Source: CAYTNY01 sp964439215
Lineage (GTDB): Bacteria > Oederibacteriota > PGYV01 > CAYTNY01
NCBI GenBank assembly: GCA_964439215.1
Contig: CAYTNY010000006.1
Coordinates: 1 to 44,821 of the forward strand
Direction of reading: 5' to 3'
DNA: 44,821 nt
Part shown: in pieces, positions 14,545-23,780 of the stretch
Layout: each line of letters begins with the position of its first letter
Numbering within the stretch: position 1 is the first letter of the stretch
Position numbers and translations under genes: made by a program
Notes under the pieces: generated by a model
Told to the model about the DNA's origin: nothing
Database searches by the model: none
Seen by the model: the letters and a program-made list of their open reading frames with translations, nothing else

Positions 14545-17325
14545 TTATCCCAGATTATCCACGCATCTCGCGCACAGATCCGGAAAATCACTGTTTTTTC
14601 CGGTTGTCTCCGTATATCTCCAGCACCGCGAACACTTTTCGCCCCCTGATTTCGCCACCCGGATTTCCAGGCCGTCGTCCCAGCCGCCGTCTTTAAGCTC
14701 TGCCGCATCATAAACCACGGAAGATACAATAAAAATTCTTTCTATTTCATCCTTTTTGAAACTTTTCAGGATTTTATCAAGTTTTTCAGCTTTATATTTA
14801 AGCGTTATGACCGCTTCATAAGGATGCTTTATAAGCCCTTCGCTTCTTTTGTCTTCTATTTTTTTTAGGGCCAGATCCCTGAGTTTCATGATAATTTTCC
14901 ATTCATCCGCTGTTTCTTTCTCTAATGTTTTTTCTTTTTCATCGTCCCATAATTCATGCTGTATAAATTCTTTTTTCTTCAGAGCTTCAGGCATGAACCT
15001 CCATACCTCATCCGCCGTAAAAACCAGAACAGGCGCTATATATTTTGTAAGTTTTACAAGCATCCTGTATATGACAGTCTGTGTACTGCGCCGTTCACGG
15101 CCGGTTCTTTTAAAAGTATAAAGCCTGTCCTTTATTATATCAAAATAAAAAGAAGACAGGAAAATGGAACAGAAATTAATATATTCTCTGTACGCTTTAT
15201 AAAACTCAAAATCCGCATAAAATCCGTCCATCGCGTCAATAAGCTCCTGCAGCCTGTGAAGGGCATATTTATCTATGGCGGGCATATCCCCGTATTCAAC
15301 CGAATCTTCCGGTTTAAAGTCGTCAACAGCACCCAGCATAAACCTGAATGTATTTCTTATACGCCTGTATCCGTCGGTTACCCTTGCCATAATCTCCTCG
15401 GATATAGGCTGATCAGATTTAAAATCCTCCGAAGAGACCCACAGCCTCAAAAGATCAGCACCGCCTTTTTTTATCAGTTCCATGGGATCAATTACATTAC
15501 CGAGTGATTTATGCATTGCCCTGCCTTTTCCGTCAACAACCCACCCCGTTGATATTACAGCCTTATAAGGCGCACTCCCTCTGTATCCCACAGCGGCAAG
15601 CAGAGACGACTGGAACCATCCCCTGTACTGATCCGAACCTTCCAGATACAGGTCCGCGGGCCACTGAAGTTCTTCGCTGTTTTCAAGAACAGCAAATGAA
15701 GACGCTCCGGAATCAAACCATACATCAAAAATATCATTTTCTTTTTCCAGTTCTTTTGATCCGCACCCGGGGCATACTGCTTTGTCTCCAAGTATTTCCG
15801 CGGCAGAAAGCCTGAACCATCCGTCCGAACCTTCTTCTCTTATCAGTTCATGGACTTTTTCAATTGTATCTTCCGTAACAATAGACTCTCCGCACTTTGT
15901 GCAGGAAAAAACAAATATCGGAACCCCCCAGGAACGCTGTCTTGAAATACACCAGTCAGGCCTTGTTTCCAGCATTTTCTTTATACGCTCTTTGCCCCAT
16001 TCATTCATCCAGTTGACCTTTTCCGCTTCTTTTACGGCCTGTTTCCTGAAATCATCTTTATCCATGGCAATAAACCACTGATTTGTCGCCCTGAATATTA
16101 TGGGTTTTTTACACCGCCAGCAGTGAGGATATGAGTGTTCTATCTCCTCCATATTCAAAAGCGCATTCTTTTCTTTCAGTATATCTATAATGCCCGCGTT
16201 GGCTTTAAATACATATTCCCCTTCCATCGGCGCGAATTCAGAGCTAAACCTGCCCTTGTTGTCAACAGGATTTAATATGGGCAGTTTGTATTTCAGGGAC
16301 GATATATAATCGTCATGCCCGTGCCCCGGCGCAATATGAACACACCCGGTTCCCGCTTCCAGCGTTATATAACCGGCGTTTATAACCTGAGACTCTCTGT
16401 CCACAAAAGGATGCAGGCAGATAACGTTCTCAAGCTCCGCACCCCGCATAAGTGCAGCCTCTTCATAATTTCCCAGCCCTGTTTTTTCCATAAACTCCGG
16501 TATCATTTTTTTCGCGACAACGTATTTTTCGCCGCCTGCGGCTATTACCGCGTATTCATAATCAGGATGAAGCGCTATTGCGGCATTTGCCGGAAGGGTC
16601 CAGGGCGTCGTTGTCCATATTACAAAAAACGCGTCTTCAAGTTCTTTTTTGCCCTTTGTGTCTTTCACCCTGAATTTCACATAAACAGCCGGAGATGTAT
16701 GTTTCCCGTATTCAACTTCTGCTTCTGCAAGCGCGGTTGCGCAGGATGAACACCAGTAAACCGGTTTAAGCCCTTTATAAACAAGGCCTTTTTTATACAT
16801 TTCCCAGAATATATCCACCATTTTATCTTCATATTTTTTATTAAGCGTAAGGTAAGGTTCATCCCATTCCCCCATTATACCGAGTCTTTTAAACTGCTGC
16901 TTCTGCAGTTCAACAAACCTCATGGCGTATTCATGGCATTTTTTTCTGACTTCAAGTTTGCTCATTTTTTCGGCTTTGGAGCCGAGTTTTTCCATTACCT
17001 TATGTTCAATGGGCATGCCGTGACAGTCCCACCCCGGTACATAAGGCGCGTTCTTTCCTTTGAAAAAATTATATCTGACAACTATATCTTTCAGCACTTT
17101 ATTCAGTGTATGCCCCATATGTATATTGCCGTTCGCGTACGGCGGCCCGTCGTGAAGTATGTATTTAGGACTTTCTTTTCTGCTCTCAACAAGTTTCCTG
17201 TACATCTTTCCGGTCTCCCATATTTTTACGGATTCAGGTTCTTTTGCCGCAAGGTTCCCTTTCATCGGAAATTTTGTTTTAGGAAGATGTATTTTTGTTA
17301 TTTCTTTATATTCGTCTTCATTCAT
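14545..17325 (-). CDS. ileS: Isoleucyl-tRNA synthetase
   Basis: A class I aminoacyl-tRNA synthetase of 926 residues. It has HMGH (69-72) as the HIGH motif, a CP1 editing domain with the TTPWTLPAN motif, and MHKSLGN in place of KMSKS. The anticodon-binding domain and a C-terminal zinc finger (about 895-925, CSRCWRY then CARC) follow. This is the bacterial form with the C-terminal zinc knuckle. AAGGAG lies before the ATG. I looked for a T-box leader in the 149 bases upstream and saw none. It heads the operon that includes lspA and lgt. Confidence 0.97.
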   Translation of the reverse strand: MNEDEYKEITKIHLPKTKFPMKGNLAAKEPESVKIWETGKMYRKLVESRKESPKYILHDGPPYANGNIHMGHTLNKVLKDIVVRYNFFKGKNAPYVPGWDCHGMPIEHKVMEKLGSKAEKMSKLEVRKKCHEYAMRFVELQKQQFKRLGIMGEWDEPYLTLNKKYEDKMVDIFWEMYKKGLVYKGLKPVYWCSSCATALAEAEVEYGKHTSPAVYVKFRVKDTKGKKELEDAFFVIWTTTPWTLPANAAIALHPDYEYAVIAAGGEKYVVAKKMIPEFMEKTGLGNYEEAALMRGAELENVICLHPFVDRESQVINAGYITLEAGTGCVHIAPGHGHDDYISSLKYKLPILNPVDNKGRFSSEFAPMEGEYVFKANAGIIDILKEKNALLNMEEIEHSYPHCWRCKKPIIFRATNQWFIAMDKDDFRKQAVKEAEKVNWMNEWGKERIKKMLETRPDWCISRQRSWGVPIFVFSCTKCGESIVTEDTIEKVHELIREEGSDGWFRLSAAEILGDKAVCPGCGSKELEKENDIFDVWFDSGASSFAVLENSEELQWPADLYLEGSDQYRGWFQSSLLAAVGYRGSAPYKAVISTGWVVDGKGRAMHKSLGNVIDPMELIKKGGADLLRLWVSSEDFKSDQPISEEIMARVTDGYRRIRNTFRFMLGAVDDFKPEDSVEYGDMPAIDKYALHRLQELIDAMDGFYADFEFYKAYREYINFCSIFLSSFYFDIIKDRLYTFKRTGRERRSTQTVIYRMLVKLTKYIAPVLVFTADEVWRFMPEALKKKEFIQHELWDDEKEKTLEKETADEWKIIMKLRDLALKKIEDKRSEGLIKHPYEAVITLKYKAEKLDKILKSFKKDEIERIFIVSSVVYDAAELKDGGWDDGLEIRVAKSGGEKCSRCWRYTETTGKNSDFPDLCARCVDNLG

Positions 17326-17372
17326 CAGCCGTCTTCTCCTTAATTATATACATAAATTTTAATACAGAAAAC

Positions 17373-17387
17373 CCGTTTAATAATATA
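17373..17387 (-). promoter_or_regulatory. -10-like 15-mer upstream of ileS
   Basis: Minus-strand TATATTATTAAACGG is identical to 37290-37304 on the plus strand, where it carries the -10 box of the GT2 gene. It lies about 50 bases before the ileS start, as a promoter should. No convincing -35 box is present 16-18 bases upstream. The remaining 17388-17474 is AT-rich with no further clear signal. Confidence 0.3.
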
Positions 17388-17474
17388 CCATTTTTAACAT
17401 ATTTTATCTTTTTTTGCAAAGAAATAAGAAACGGACGAAGAGATAGCTTTCCGCAAATCACCGCGGCACCCGCC

Positions 17475-18617
17475 TTACCCCTGCCTGGCGTAAACATCCT
17501 CATACTGCTTAACCATATGAGAAATATCAAACTCCTTCAGAAAATCTTTCGCTTTTTCCGAATACTCTTCAGCGGGCTTTCTTCCCATATTCTTAAAAAG
17601 CACAATTGCGGCCGCAGCAGCCTTTATATCTCCGGGTTTATAGAGTTCGCCCATATTCAATTCGCGTATAATTTCCCTGTTTCCCCTTATATCAGAAGCA
17701 ATACACGGTACACGCGCCGCCGCCGCCTGAGCAAGGGTGCAGGGCAGCCCTTCCCAGCGCGAAGTAAGCAAAAATACATCCAGACTCTTTATCATTTCTT
17801 CCGGATTGTCTATCCATCCCGTTATCTTTACTTTTGAGGCAATACCGTATTCCTTCAGTTTCTTTTCTGTTTTTTCCCTTAGCGGCCCGTCTCCGGCAAA
17901 TATAAACTGAATCCCGGAATTTTTCGAAATGGCTTCCTCGGCGATTTCCGCAAACTCCAGAGGATTTTTCTGTTTTTTAAAGTTGCCTATCATTCCCACG
18001 GTAAAAACCCCGGGTTCAAGGCCGTGCTGCAGAAGAAAATTCCGTCTGTCAGAGCCGGCTTCCTCTGTTTTTTTTATATCAATACCAGCCCGTATTATCT
18101 CATATTGGCCCTCTTTTCCCGTTTTATTCAGCAGACCGTACTCTTTCACATCCCTGCCCACAGCTGCCAGAACATGCGTAAAACCCGCGGCATATCTTTC
18201 CGCAAGAACATAGCAATAATGAAGAACCGGATTTTGAAATTCATGAAAAGGAAACCCGTGAACCGTATGGATTATTTTTTTCACTTTTGCTTTTTTTGCC
18301 GCAATCCGTCCTATAAAGCCGGCCTTTGAAGAATGTGTATGAACAACATCAATCTGATTTTTCATGAAATAATTTTTAAGTTTTATCATTGCCTTGAAAT
18401 CATAAACAGGGCTCACGGGATGCTTCAGGTCTTCCATAAGCACAAAACTTATGCCTTCAATACCCATTGCCTGAGAATCCAGATATCCGCCTCCGCCGGA
18501 AATTAAATGAACATTGAATTTTTCTTTATCCATTCTCTTTGCTGTTTCCAGCGCTGTTATCTGAGCGCCGCCGAGTTCAAGTTTCGTGATCACTATTGCA
18601 ATATTTTTTTTCTTCAA
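17475..18617 (-). CDS. GT4-family glycosyltransferase
   Basis: A GT-B fold retaining glycosyltransferase of 380 residues, cytoplasmic or peripherally membrane-bound. The N-terminal domain has LGGAQ and HTHSSKAGFIGR. The C-terminal nucleotide-sugar domain has GMIGNFKKQKNP, FAGDGPLR, and the EGLPCTLAQAAA motif, which gives an E-x7-type sugar-binding loop. The frame is open to 18707, but the TTG at 18617 is chosen. It overlaps the upstream stop as TTGA, follows AAAGGTG, and starts the protein at KKKNIAIVI just before the first beta strand. It is the last gene of the glycan operon. Donor and acceptor sugars are unknown. Confidence 0.88.
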   Translation of the reverse strand: MKKKNIAIVITKLELGGAQITALETAKRMDKEKFNVHLISGGGGYLDSQAMGIEGISFVLMEDLKHPVSPVYDFKAMIKLKNYFMKNQIDVVHTHSSKAGFIGRIAAKKAKVKKIIHTVHGFPFHEFQNPVLHYCYVLAERYAAGFTHVLAAVGRDVKEYGLLNKTGKEGQYEIIRAGIDIKKTEEAGSDRRNFLLQHGLEPGVFTVGMIGNFKKQKNPLEFAEIAEEAISKNSGIQFIFAGDGPLREKTEKKLKEYGIASKVKITGWIDNPEEMIKSLDVFLLTSRWEGLPCTLAQAAAARVPCIASDIRGNREIIRELNMGELYKPGDIKAAAAAIVLFKNMGRKPAEEYSEKAKDFLKEFDISHMVKQYEDVYARQG

Positions 18618-19894
18618 ACCGCACCTTTTATACTGTTTAGTTTTTTCGCGGCGTCCGCGCCTTCCATAACAGCATCTTCCATACTTGAATACTCCCATTT
18701 TCCCCATCTGCCGGCAAGAAGAACATTTCTTTTTCTCAGAAACTCCTCTGTCTTCGGCACAATTTTCTCCCTTTCAATATTATATATAACGTAAGCATCT
18801 TTTAAAACCAGAGGCAGCTTCACTGCTATTTCCTCCGGAGAACCTATTATTCCCATATCCATAAGCCCTTTAATCACTTTCTTTTCGGCATTTTCCGGTA
18901 TTTTCCCTCTGAAAGAAACTTCCGTAAAAACAGATGAATATCCCGCGGGGGCATTGCTCCGGGCAAATGTATGCGGGAAACCCATACGGTAAAATGGGAT
19001 CTCCTTTTCCGGAACATAAACCCAATGTCTAAGCGGGCCTTTTTTTTCTTTAAATCCAAGATTCAGAGAATATACGGAAACCGCTTTAAGCTTTTTTGAA
19101 TCATCGGACAATTTCCTGCTGCCGCAGATACGCATAAATTTTTTAAGCGGCATCGTGGAAATAAGTTTGTCATATGAATATTCGGCTCCGCACGCGCATT
19201 TTACTTTTTTATTTTTCAGGTCAACCGATACAGCCTCTTTGCCTGTACGCGTATTTTTCTTTACTTTTTCAAACATCCCTTTTATAACGGTTTCAATACC
19301 CCCGCTGCGGGGATAATAAAAAGAGGCATTGTATCCTGTATTTGCCGCGCCCTTCGCAAGTATGCCGTCTATGACTTCAGAAATATCCGGCGAAGGCACA
19401 AATCTTCCGAGCCATTTAAGAGTAAGCTCCGACAAAGGATATTTCCATAATTTCCGATTATACGGAAACATGAAATTTTTCGCAATACCCGCCCCAAAAG
19501 TATCAAGTACCCAGTCTTTGAAATTATCCGTATTTTTCCGTTTCCGAAGCTTCGCCCTCATAAAACCGGTGATGTTTTCCTCCATTATTTCCGGGGGAAG
19601 CCCGTAATTATTCGCCTGATACGGATATCCCGTATAAACACCGCTGCTGTATATAAAGGACCGTCTTTCTATTCTGTCAAGTACGGCTCCGGAATTAATC
19701 CGTATAAACTTTTCCGTTTCCGGATCCCTTAAATGAAGCAAATGCCCCGTATAGTCAAATAAAAAGCCGTTTTTTTTCTCGCTCCTGCACATTCCGCCGG
19801 GCCGGTCTTCCTTTTCGAGTATTATATAGTTTTTTTTCAGGGTTATTCCGGCCGATATCCCCGCAAATCCCGCTCCGATTATAATTGTTTTCAT
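18614..19894 (-). CDS. FAD-dependent oxidoreductase, UGM/HemY-like
   Basis: A 426-residue flavoprotein with an N-terminal Rossmann loop GAGFAGISAG (7-16) and the FAD-binding EKEDRPGGMCRS (about 30-41). The segment FDYTGHLLH follows and resembles FDxGGH in UDP-galactopyranose mutase and protoporphyrinogen-oxidase-like enzymes. Members of this group in polysaccharide clusters usually modify a sugar nucleotide or a lipid-linked sugar. It overlaps the WecA-like gene by 4 bases. Heme synthesis is unlikely here because no other heme gene is near. The substrate cannot be assigned. Confidence 0.75.
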   Translation of the reverse strand: MKTIIIGAGFAGISAGITLKKNYIILEKEDRPGGMCRSEKKNGFLFDYTGHLLHLRDPETEKFIRINSGAVLDRIERRSFIYSSGVYTGYPYQANNYGLPPEIMEENITGFMRAKLRKRKNTDNFKDWVLDTFGAGIAKNFMFPYNRKLWKYPLSELTLKWLGRFVPSPDISEVIDGILAKGAANTGYNASFYYPRSGGIETVIKGMFEKVKKNTRTGKEAVSVDLKNKKVKCACGAEYSYDKLISTMPLKKFMRICGSRKLSDDSKKLKAVSVYSLNLGFKEKKGPLRHWVYVPEKEIPFYRMGFPHTFARSNAPAGYSSVFTEVSFRGKIPENAEKKVIKGLMDMGIIGSPEEIAVKLPLVLKDAYVIYNIEREKIVPKTEEFLRKRNVLLAGRWGKWEYSSMEDAVMEGADAAKKLNSIKGAV

Positions 19895-20919
19895 TTTCTT
19901 TTTTTATAAACCTTATGAAAGTCTTTCATATCAACAGAAGTTACCAGCATCGCCAGCATAAGTGCGGCAAAAGCCACAATAAGATATATCACAAGCGACG
20001 CGCCTATAGTGAGAAATGTGGTTGTAATCGCAACAGCGCTCAGCGCCGCGGTCAAAAGCACCAAAAAAACAGTTGCCTGTTTCCTGGAAAAACCTATCAT
20101 TACAAGCCTCTGGGCCAAATGATCGTCAGAGCCGTATATAGGAAGGAGCCCTTTTCTCATTCTTAGGAACATCACAAGAAAAGTATCAAAAATGGGAACG
20201 CCGAGTATAAGTATCGGAGCAAGCACCGCTATATAATTTACCCGCGAATAACTCTCATTAAGAGCAATAGCCGCCAGAACAAATCCAAGAAACAGCGAGC
20301 CCGCATCTCCCATATATATTTTAGCCGGCGGCCTGTTATAGATTAAAAACGCGCTGACCGCACCAAAAAGAGCCATCGCCGGTATCATATCGTTGACTCT
20401 TCCCGCAAGCAGCGCCACAATAAAAAAAGCAACAGAAGCAACAGCCGCAACTCCGGAGGCAAGACCATCCATTATGTCTATTATATTCAGTGCGTTTGTT
20501 ATGCCCACGATCCACAAAACAGTAAGTATATGGTTAATAATATTTGAATCCATGAATTTAATATGCATATCAGCTTTTATTATAAGCAGAGCCACAAGAA
20601 GCTGCCCACCGAGTTTTATATAAGGATTCAGGCGCTTTATATCATCAACAAGCCCCATTACCGTCATTATGCTCGCGCCTATAACAATCCCATAAACCCC
20701 TTTTACCGTTCCTTCCATAATCAGTTTTGACGCCGTTACCGTAATAATAAAAGCCAGATACATGGCCGCGCCGCCGAGGTACGGCATTGCATTTGAATGT
20801 TTTTTCAGTTTTGTAAGAGGTTTATCCACTATGCCGAACGCAAAAGCCGTTTTTATGGCCAAAGGCGTCAGAATAACGCTAAGTATAAATGCTGATGCTC
20901 CTATCAGTGCAAATTCCAT
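19891..20919 (-). CDS. WecA/TagO/MraY-type polyprenyl-phosphate sugar-1-P transferase
   Basis: An inner-membrane enzyme of 342 residues with about ten to eleven membrane segments. It would load the first HexNAc-1-phosphate onto undecaprenyl phosphate. Diagnostic motifs are MPYLGG near residue 45, the GLVDDIKR aspartate pair near 90, ALNIIDIMDGLASG near 142-155 and MGDAGSLFLGF near 205. The last loop reads GSDDHLAQRL, a variant of the HHxxHR loop of WecA and TagO. MraY for peptidoglycan is less likely given the glycan-operon context. AAGGAAG precedes the ATG. Confidence 0.9.
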   Translation of the reverse strand: MEFALIGASAFILSVILTPLAIKTAFAFGIVDKPLTKLKKHSNAMPYLGGAAMYLAFIITVTASKLIMEGTVKGVYGIVIGASIMTVMGLVDDIKRLNPYIKLGGQLLVALLIIKADMHIKFMDSNIINHILTVLWIVGITNALNIIDIMDGLASGVAAVASVAFFIVALLAGRVNDMIPAMALFGAVSAFLIYNRPPAKIYMGDAGSLFLGFVLAAIALNESYSRVNYIAVLAPILILGVPIFDTFLVMFLRMRKGLLPIYGSDDHLAQRLVMIGFSRKQATVFLVLLTAALSAVAITTTFLTIGASLVIYLIVAFAALMLAMLVTSVDMKDFHKVYKKRK

Positions 20920-20937
20920 ATTTCTTCCTTTCCCGCT

Positions 20938-22809
20938 TTATTTTTTATATCCAAACTCAAAAACCATACATTTTCCATCACTATATATTCTTTTGCCGTG
21001 TTTGTCCATAAATTTTTGAAATGCCGGATCCTGAGAAAGTTTATATAACCCGCTGTATCCCGCATTTTTCAGCCGGTCAAGCTCCGCCAGATTTACCAGA
21101 ATATGCGTGATGCCTTTGTCCTTAAGTTTTTCGGAAAAATCCTTTTCATTAAATCCGGAAAATATTTTCTTATCATCAAAAACCGTATATGCAATCAGAG
21201 GTTTCGCTGTATAATAAGAGCGCGCCTCGCCCATCAAAAGAATTTTCCCTGTTTTTTTCAGGGAATTAATAAAAACCGCCGCATCATAATAGCTCACCTT
21301 TTCGGATATATACCGTGCTCTGTGTTTTGTCATAAAACTAAAAGGCTCCAGATACTTTTCCCCGAAATGAAACATCAGGTGCGCCTGATACAGCACAACC
21401 GCCCCCAGAACAGCAGCCGCGGTTTTCCCTTCAAACCTCCGGAAAACAACGCCTGCGCCGGTAAAGACCGCCGGAAGCAGAGGCGTTAAAAATCTTAAAA
21501 CACTTCCGGTAAAATACCAGACTGTATAATAACCCAGAATAAAACCCGCCAAAATATACGCGTCTCTGCGCCTTACAAGCAGCAGCATAAAAAAAACAAT
21601 AATAAAAAGCGGGGAAACCGCATCTCCCCCGAAATAATTTTTCAGGGAAACCGCTTTAAAAGGCGAAAACAAATAACTCTGTATGTTTTTTTTGCCTCCG
21701 TATCCTTTCACATGGCTTATATACTCCGAGGCGGTTTTTGATTCCGAGAAAAAAGGATAAAAAGCGGAATCCGTATATATCATATTTTTAACAAGATACG
21801 GCAGAATCATAACCAGCGGTATAAATACAGCCGCTAGCGCGCGGGAAATCCTGATTTTTCCCTTCAGAACATAAAAAAGAGCCGCGGCCGCGGCAAAACC
21901 ATAAAGAATAACACCCGTATACTTAACGGCAAATGCGGCTCCCGCAAAAAAACAGCCGGCATACAGGTTCTGTTTATATCTGTATGATGACATCAAATTA
22001 TAAATAAACAGCCCGGCCAGCAGAGCCAGAAAAAGCTCTGTTCCGGCCCTTGATGCATTCAGTACAAATAAAACCGATGTCACGGCGGCCAATATTGATA
22101 CCCTTATACTGCCCCCGGCTCTTCTGCATACAGCAGCTGTTATCATCACTGTCATTCCCGCCGCAAAAAGATTAAAAAGTTTTACTGCCAGTTCATAGGA
22201 AAAAAGCATTACAAAAAGATAATTCATTGATGCCAGCTGCGGGAACCCCGAAAAAATATTGCTTTCAGGATTAATTATTCCGCCGGACTGTATATATTGA
22301 AAAGGGATACCGAGATGATATACAAGCGCATCATAATATGTTTCAGGAACAAGTATGCATAAAGCCGCATAAATCCCGGGTACAAGCAGCAAACCGGCTG
22401 AAATCTTTTCGCCTGCTGTTTTGCCGTAAATATCAAAACAGCAGAATATCCTTCCCATATCTTTCAATACGGCAAAAAGCTCTTTTTTGCAGAAAAACAG
22501 CACTGCGGCGGAAAAAAACAACGAATAGAAGAAATTATAAAAACCCGCCGCACCCGCAAAAAAAACAAGAGTCCCGGATACACAGAAAGAAAATCCAAAC
22601 GCCGCGGGATATGCCGCCATTTTTTCGTATTTAATTCCCAGAACATTCATTATTTTAAACCCCATAGACAAATACACAAGCACAATAACAGCAAACGCCG
22701 CCAGATTTGAGAATTTATAAAGCAGATCCGCCGGGGGTCCAAAAAAATAAAAAGCAAACAGAATGCCGGCGGTCAAAGGCGTGCTTTTTTTCATATCGGC
22801 ACGCTTCAA
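20938..22809 (-). CDS. GT-C-type membrane glycosyltransferase
   Basis: A 623-residue protein with a dozen or so membrane segments and a C-terminal soluble region (about 500-623). The first periplasmic loop reads PETYYDALVYHLGIPFQYI, the acidic motif that serves as catalytic base in GT-C enzymes such as ArnT and the PMT_2 group. These use polyprenyl-phosphate sugars on the outer face of the membrane. The start is a TTG that overlaps the TPR gene stop as TTGA and follows GGGAGG by 5 bases. An ATG five codons in (22794) is the alternative. It follows two TPR proteins in the glycan operon. Confidence 0.72.
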   Translation of the reverse strand: MKRADMKKSTPLTAGILFAFYFFGPPADLLYKFSNLAAFAVIVLVYLSMGFKIMNVLGIKYEKMAAYPAAFGFSFCVSGTLVFFAGAAGFYNFFYSLFFSAAVLFFCKKELFAVLKDMGRIFCCFDIYGKTAGEKISAGLLLVPGIYAALCILVPETYYDALVYHLGIPFQYIQSGGIINPESNIFSGFPQLASMNYLFVMLFSYELAVKLFNLFAAGMTVMITAAVCRRAGGSIRVSILAAVTSVLFVLNASRAGTELFLALLAGLFIYNLMSSYRYKQNLYAGCFFAGAAFAVKYTGVILYGFAAAAALFYVLKGKIRISRALAAVFIPLVMILPYLVKNMIYTDSAFYPFFSESKTASEYISHVKGYGGKKNIQSYLFSPFKAVSLKNYFGGDAVSPLFIIVFFMLLLVRRRDAYILAGFILGYYTVWYFTGSVLRFLTPLLPAVFTGAGVVFRRFEGKTAAAVLGAVVLYQAHLMFHFGEKYLEPFSFMTKHRARYISEKVSYYDAAVFINSLKKTGKILLMGEARSYYTAKPLIAYTVFDDKKIFSGFNEKDFSEKLKDKGITHILVNLAELDRLKNAGYSGLYKLSQDPAFQKFMDKHGKRIYSDGKCMVFEFGYKK

Positions 22810-23690
22810 TTATTCCTCCCGAACTTAACCGCGCTTTTTGTTTTCCACTCAGCCGCTTCTTTTAATCTTCCGGTATTTTCAAGCGATTCAATCAGATAAT
22901 CATAATGAATTTTTTCCGCCCCCTTTGTTTTCACGGCCCTTAAAAACGCTTCCCCCGCACGTTTATAATCATTCATGTTTTTATAGGACATACCCAGCCC
23001 CATATAAATATCCGGGTCATTTTTTTTCACTTCCGCGGCACGCAAAAAAGCTTCGGCCGCCTCCCTGAACATATCAAGTTCATCATACACAACTCCCATA
23101 TTATAATACGCAGATGCATAACGGGGCTTTAAAGCCGCGGCGCGTTTATACATTTTCAGCGCGCTCTTATACTTGCCTGTATCCCCAAGACAGTTGCCCA
23201 GTATAAGATATCCGCCGGGATATTCGGGGTTTTTTCTTAAAGCCGCTTTTATGACTTCAAGGGCATGCTTCACATTTCCGCTGTCTCTGTAAGCCATGGC
23301 AAGCGCTCCGTAAGCCTCTGTATATTCCGGCGAGATTTTCAGCGCTCTTTTATGATATTTTACGGCATTTTTATAATCCCCCATATAATAATATGCCAGC
23401 CCTGTATTATAAACAATATCCGCCATATCCGGCGATATCCGGGAGGCTTTTTTATAGTAATATACGGCTTTTTTGTAGTCCCCCGTATTTCTGTAGCTTA
23501 TGCCCAGATTAAGATAACATCTCATTTTCATACTGCGGGGAAGAACATCCTGTACGGATAAAATCTTGGATATTGCCCGCCGGTATTCCCCTTTTCTCAT
23601 ATCTGTTTCCGCGGACTGCATTATCCGGTTATATCCCGCCGCCGTTATTATAAAAAACAGTATAATCAGCGGAGCAATTGTTTTTTTCAC
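22806..23690 (-). CDS. Membrane-anchored TPR protein
   Basis: An N-terminal hydrophobic segment (about 5-20) is followed by about seven tetratricopeptide repeats filling most of the 294 residues. The repeat pattern is the canonical one (YNTGLAYYYMGDYKNAVKY and similar). These are protein-interaction scaffolds, probably on the periplasmic side. The frame is open to 23771, but neither upstream ATG has a ribosome binding site. The GTG at 23690 has AGGAGG 11 bases upstream and starts right before the hydrophobic segment, so it is chosen with moderate confidence. Confidence 0.75.
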   Translation of the reverse strand: MKKTIAPLIILFFIITAAGYNRIMQSAETDMRKGEYRRAISKILSVQDVLPRSMKMRCYLNLGISYRNTGDYKKAVYYYKKASRISPDMADIVYNTGLAYYYMGDYKNAVKYHKRALKISPEYTEAYGALAMAYRDSGNVKHALEVIKAALRKNPEYPGGYLILGNCLGDTGKYKSALKMYKRAAALKPRYASAYYNMGVVYDELDMFREAAEAFLRAAEVKKNDPDIYMGLGMSYKNMNDYKRAGEAFLRAVKTKGAEKIHYDYLIESLENTGRLKEAAEWKTKSAVKFGRNN

Positions 23691-23780
23691 TATCCGGAGA
23701 TCCTCCTGCAGCATTATTGTTCCGCAAATATAAAAAACCGCACTGCGTAAAACCGTTTTCATCCGGCGCAATGCTTTATT

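Noticed and set aside
17326..17474. T-box riboswitch upstream of ileS
   Set aside because: The spacer is only 149 bases and AT-rich; I could not find a T-box-like conserved core or a terminator hairpin.
18615..18707. Longer N-terminus of the GT4 gene (start at 18707)
   Set aside because: It would overlap the flavoprotein gene by 94 bases and add a basic, cysteine-rich segment not found in GT4 enzymes; the TTG at 18617 has a ribosome binding site and a TTGA junction.
18614..19894. HemY/HemG protoporphyrinogen oxidase
   Set aside because: No heme genes are nearby and the FDYTGH motif and context fit a sugar-modifying flavoprotein better.
19891..20919. MraY of peptidoglycan synthesis
   Set aside because: No mur genes are nearby, the gene lies inside a glycan operon, and the final loop fits the WecA/TagO group better.
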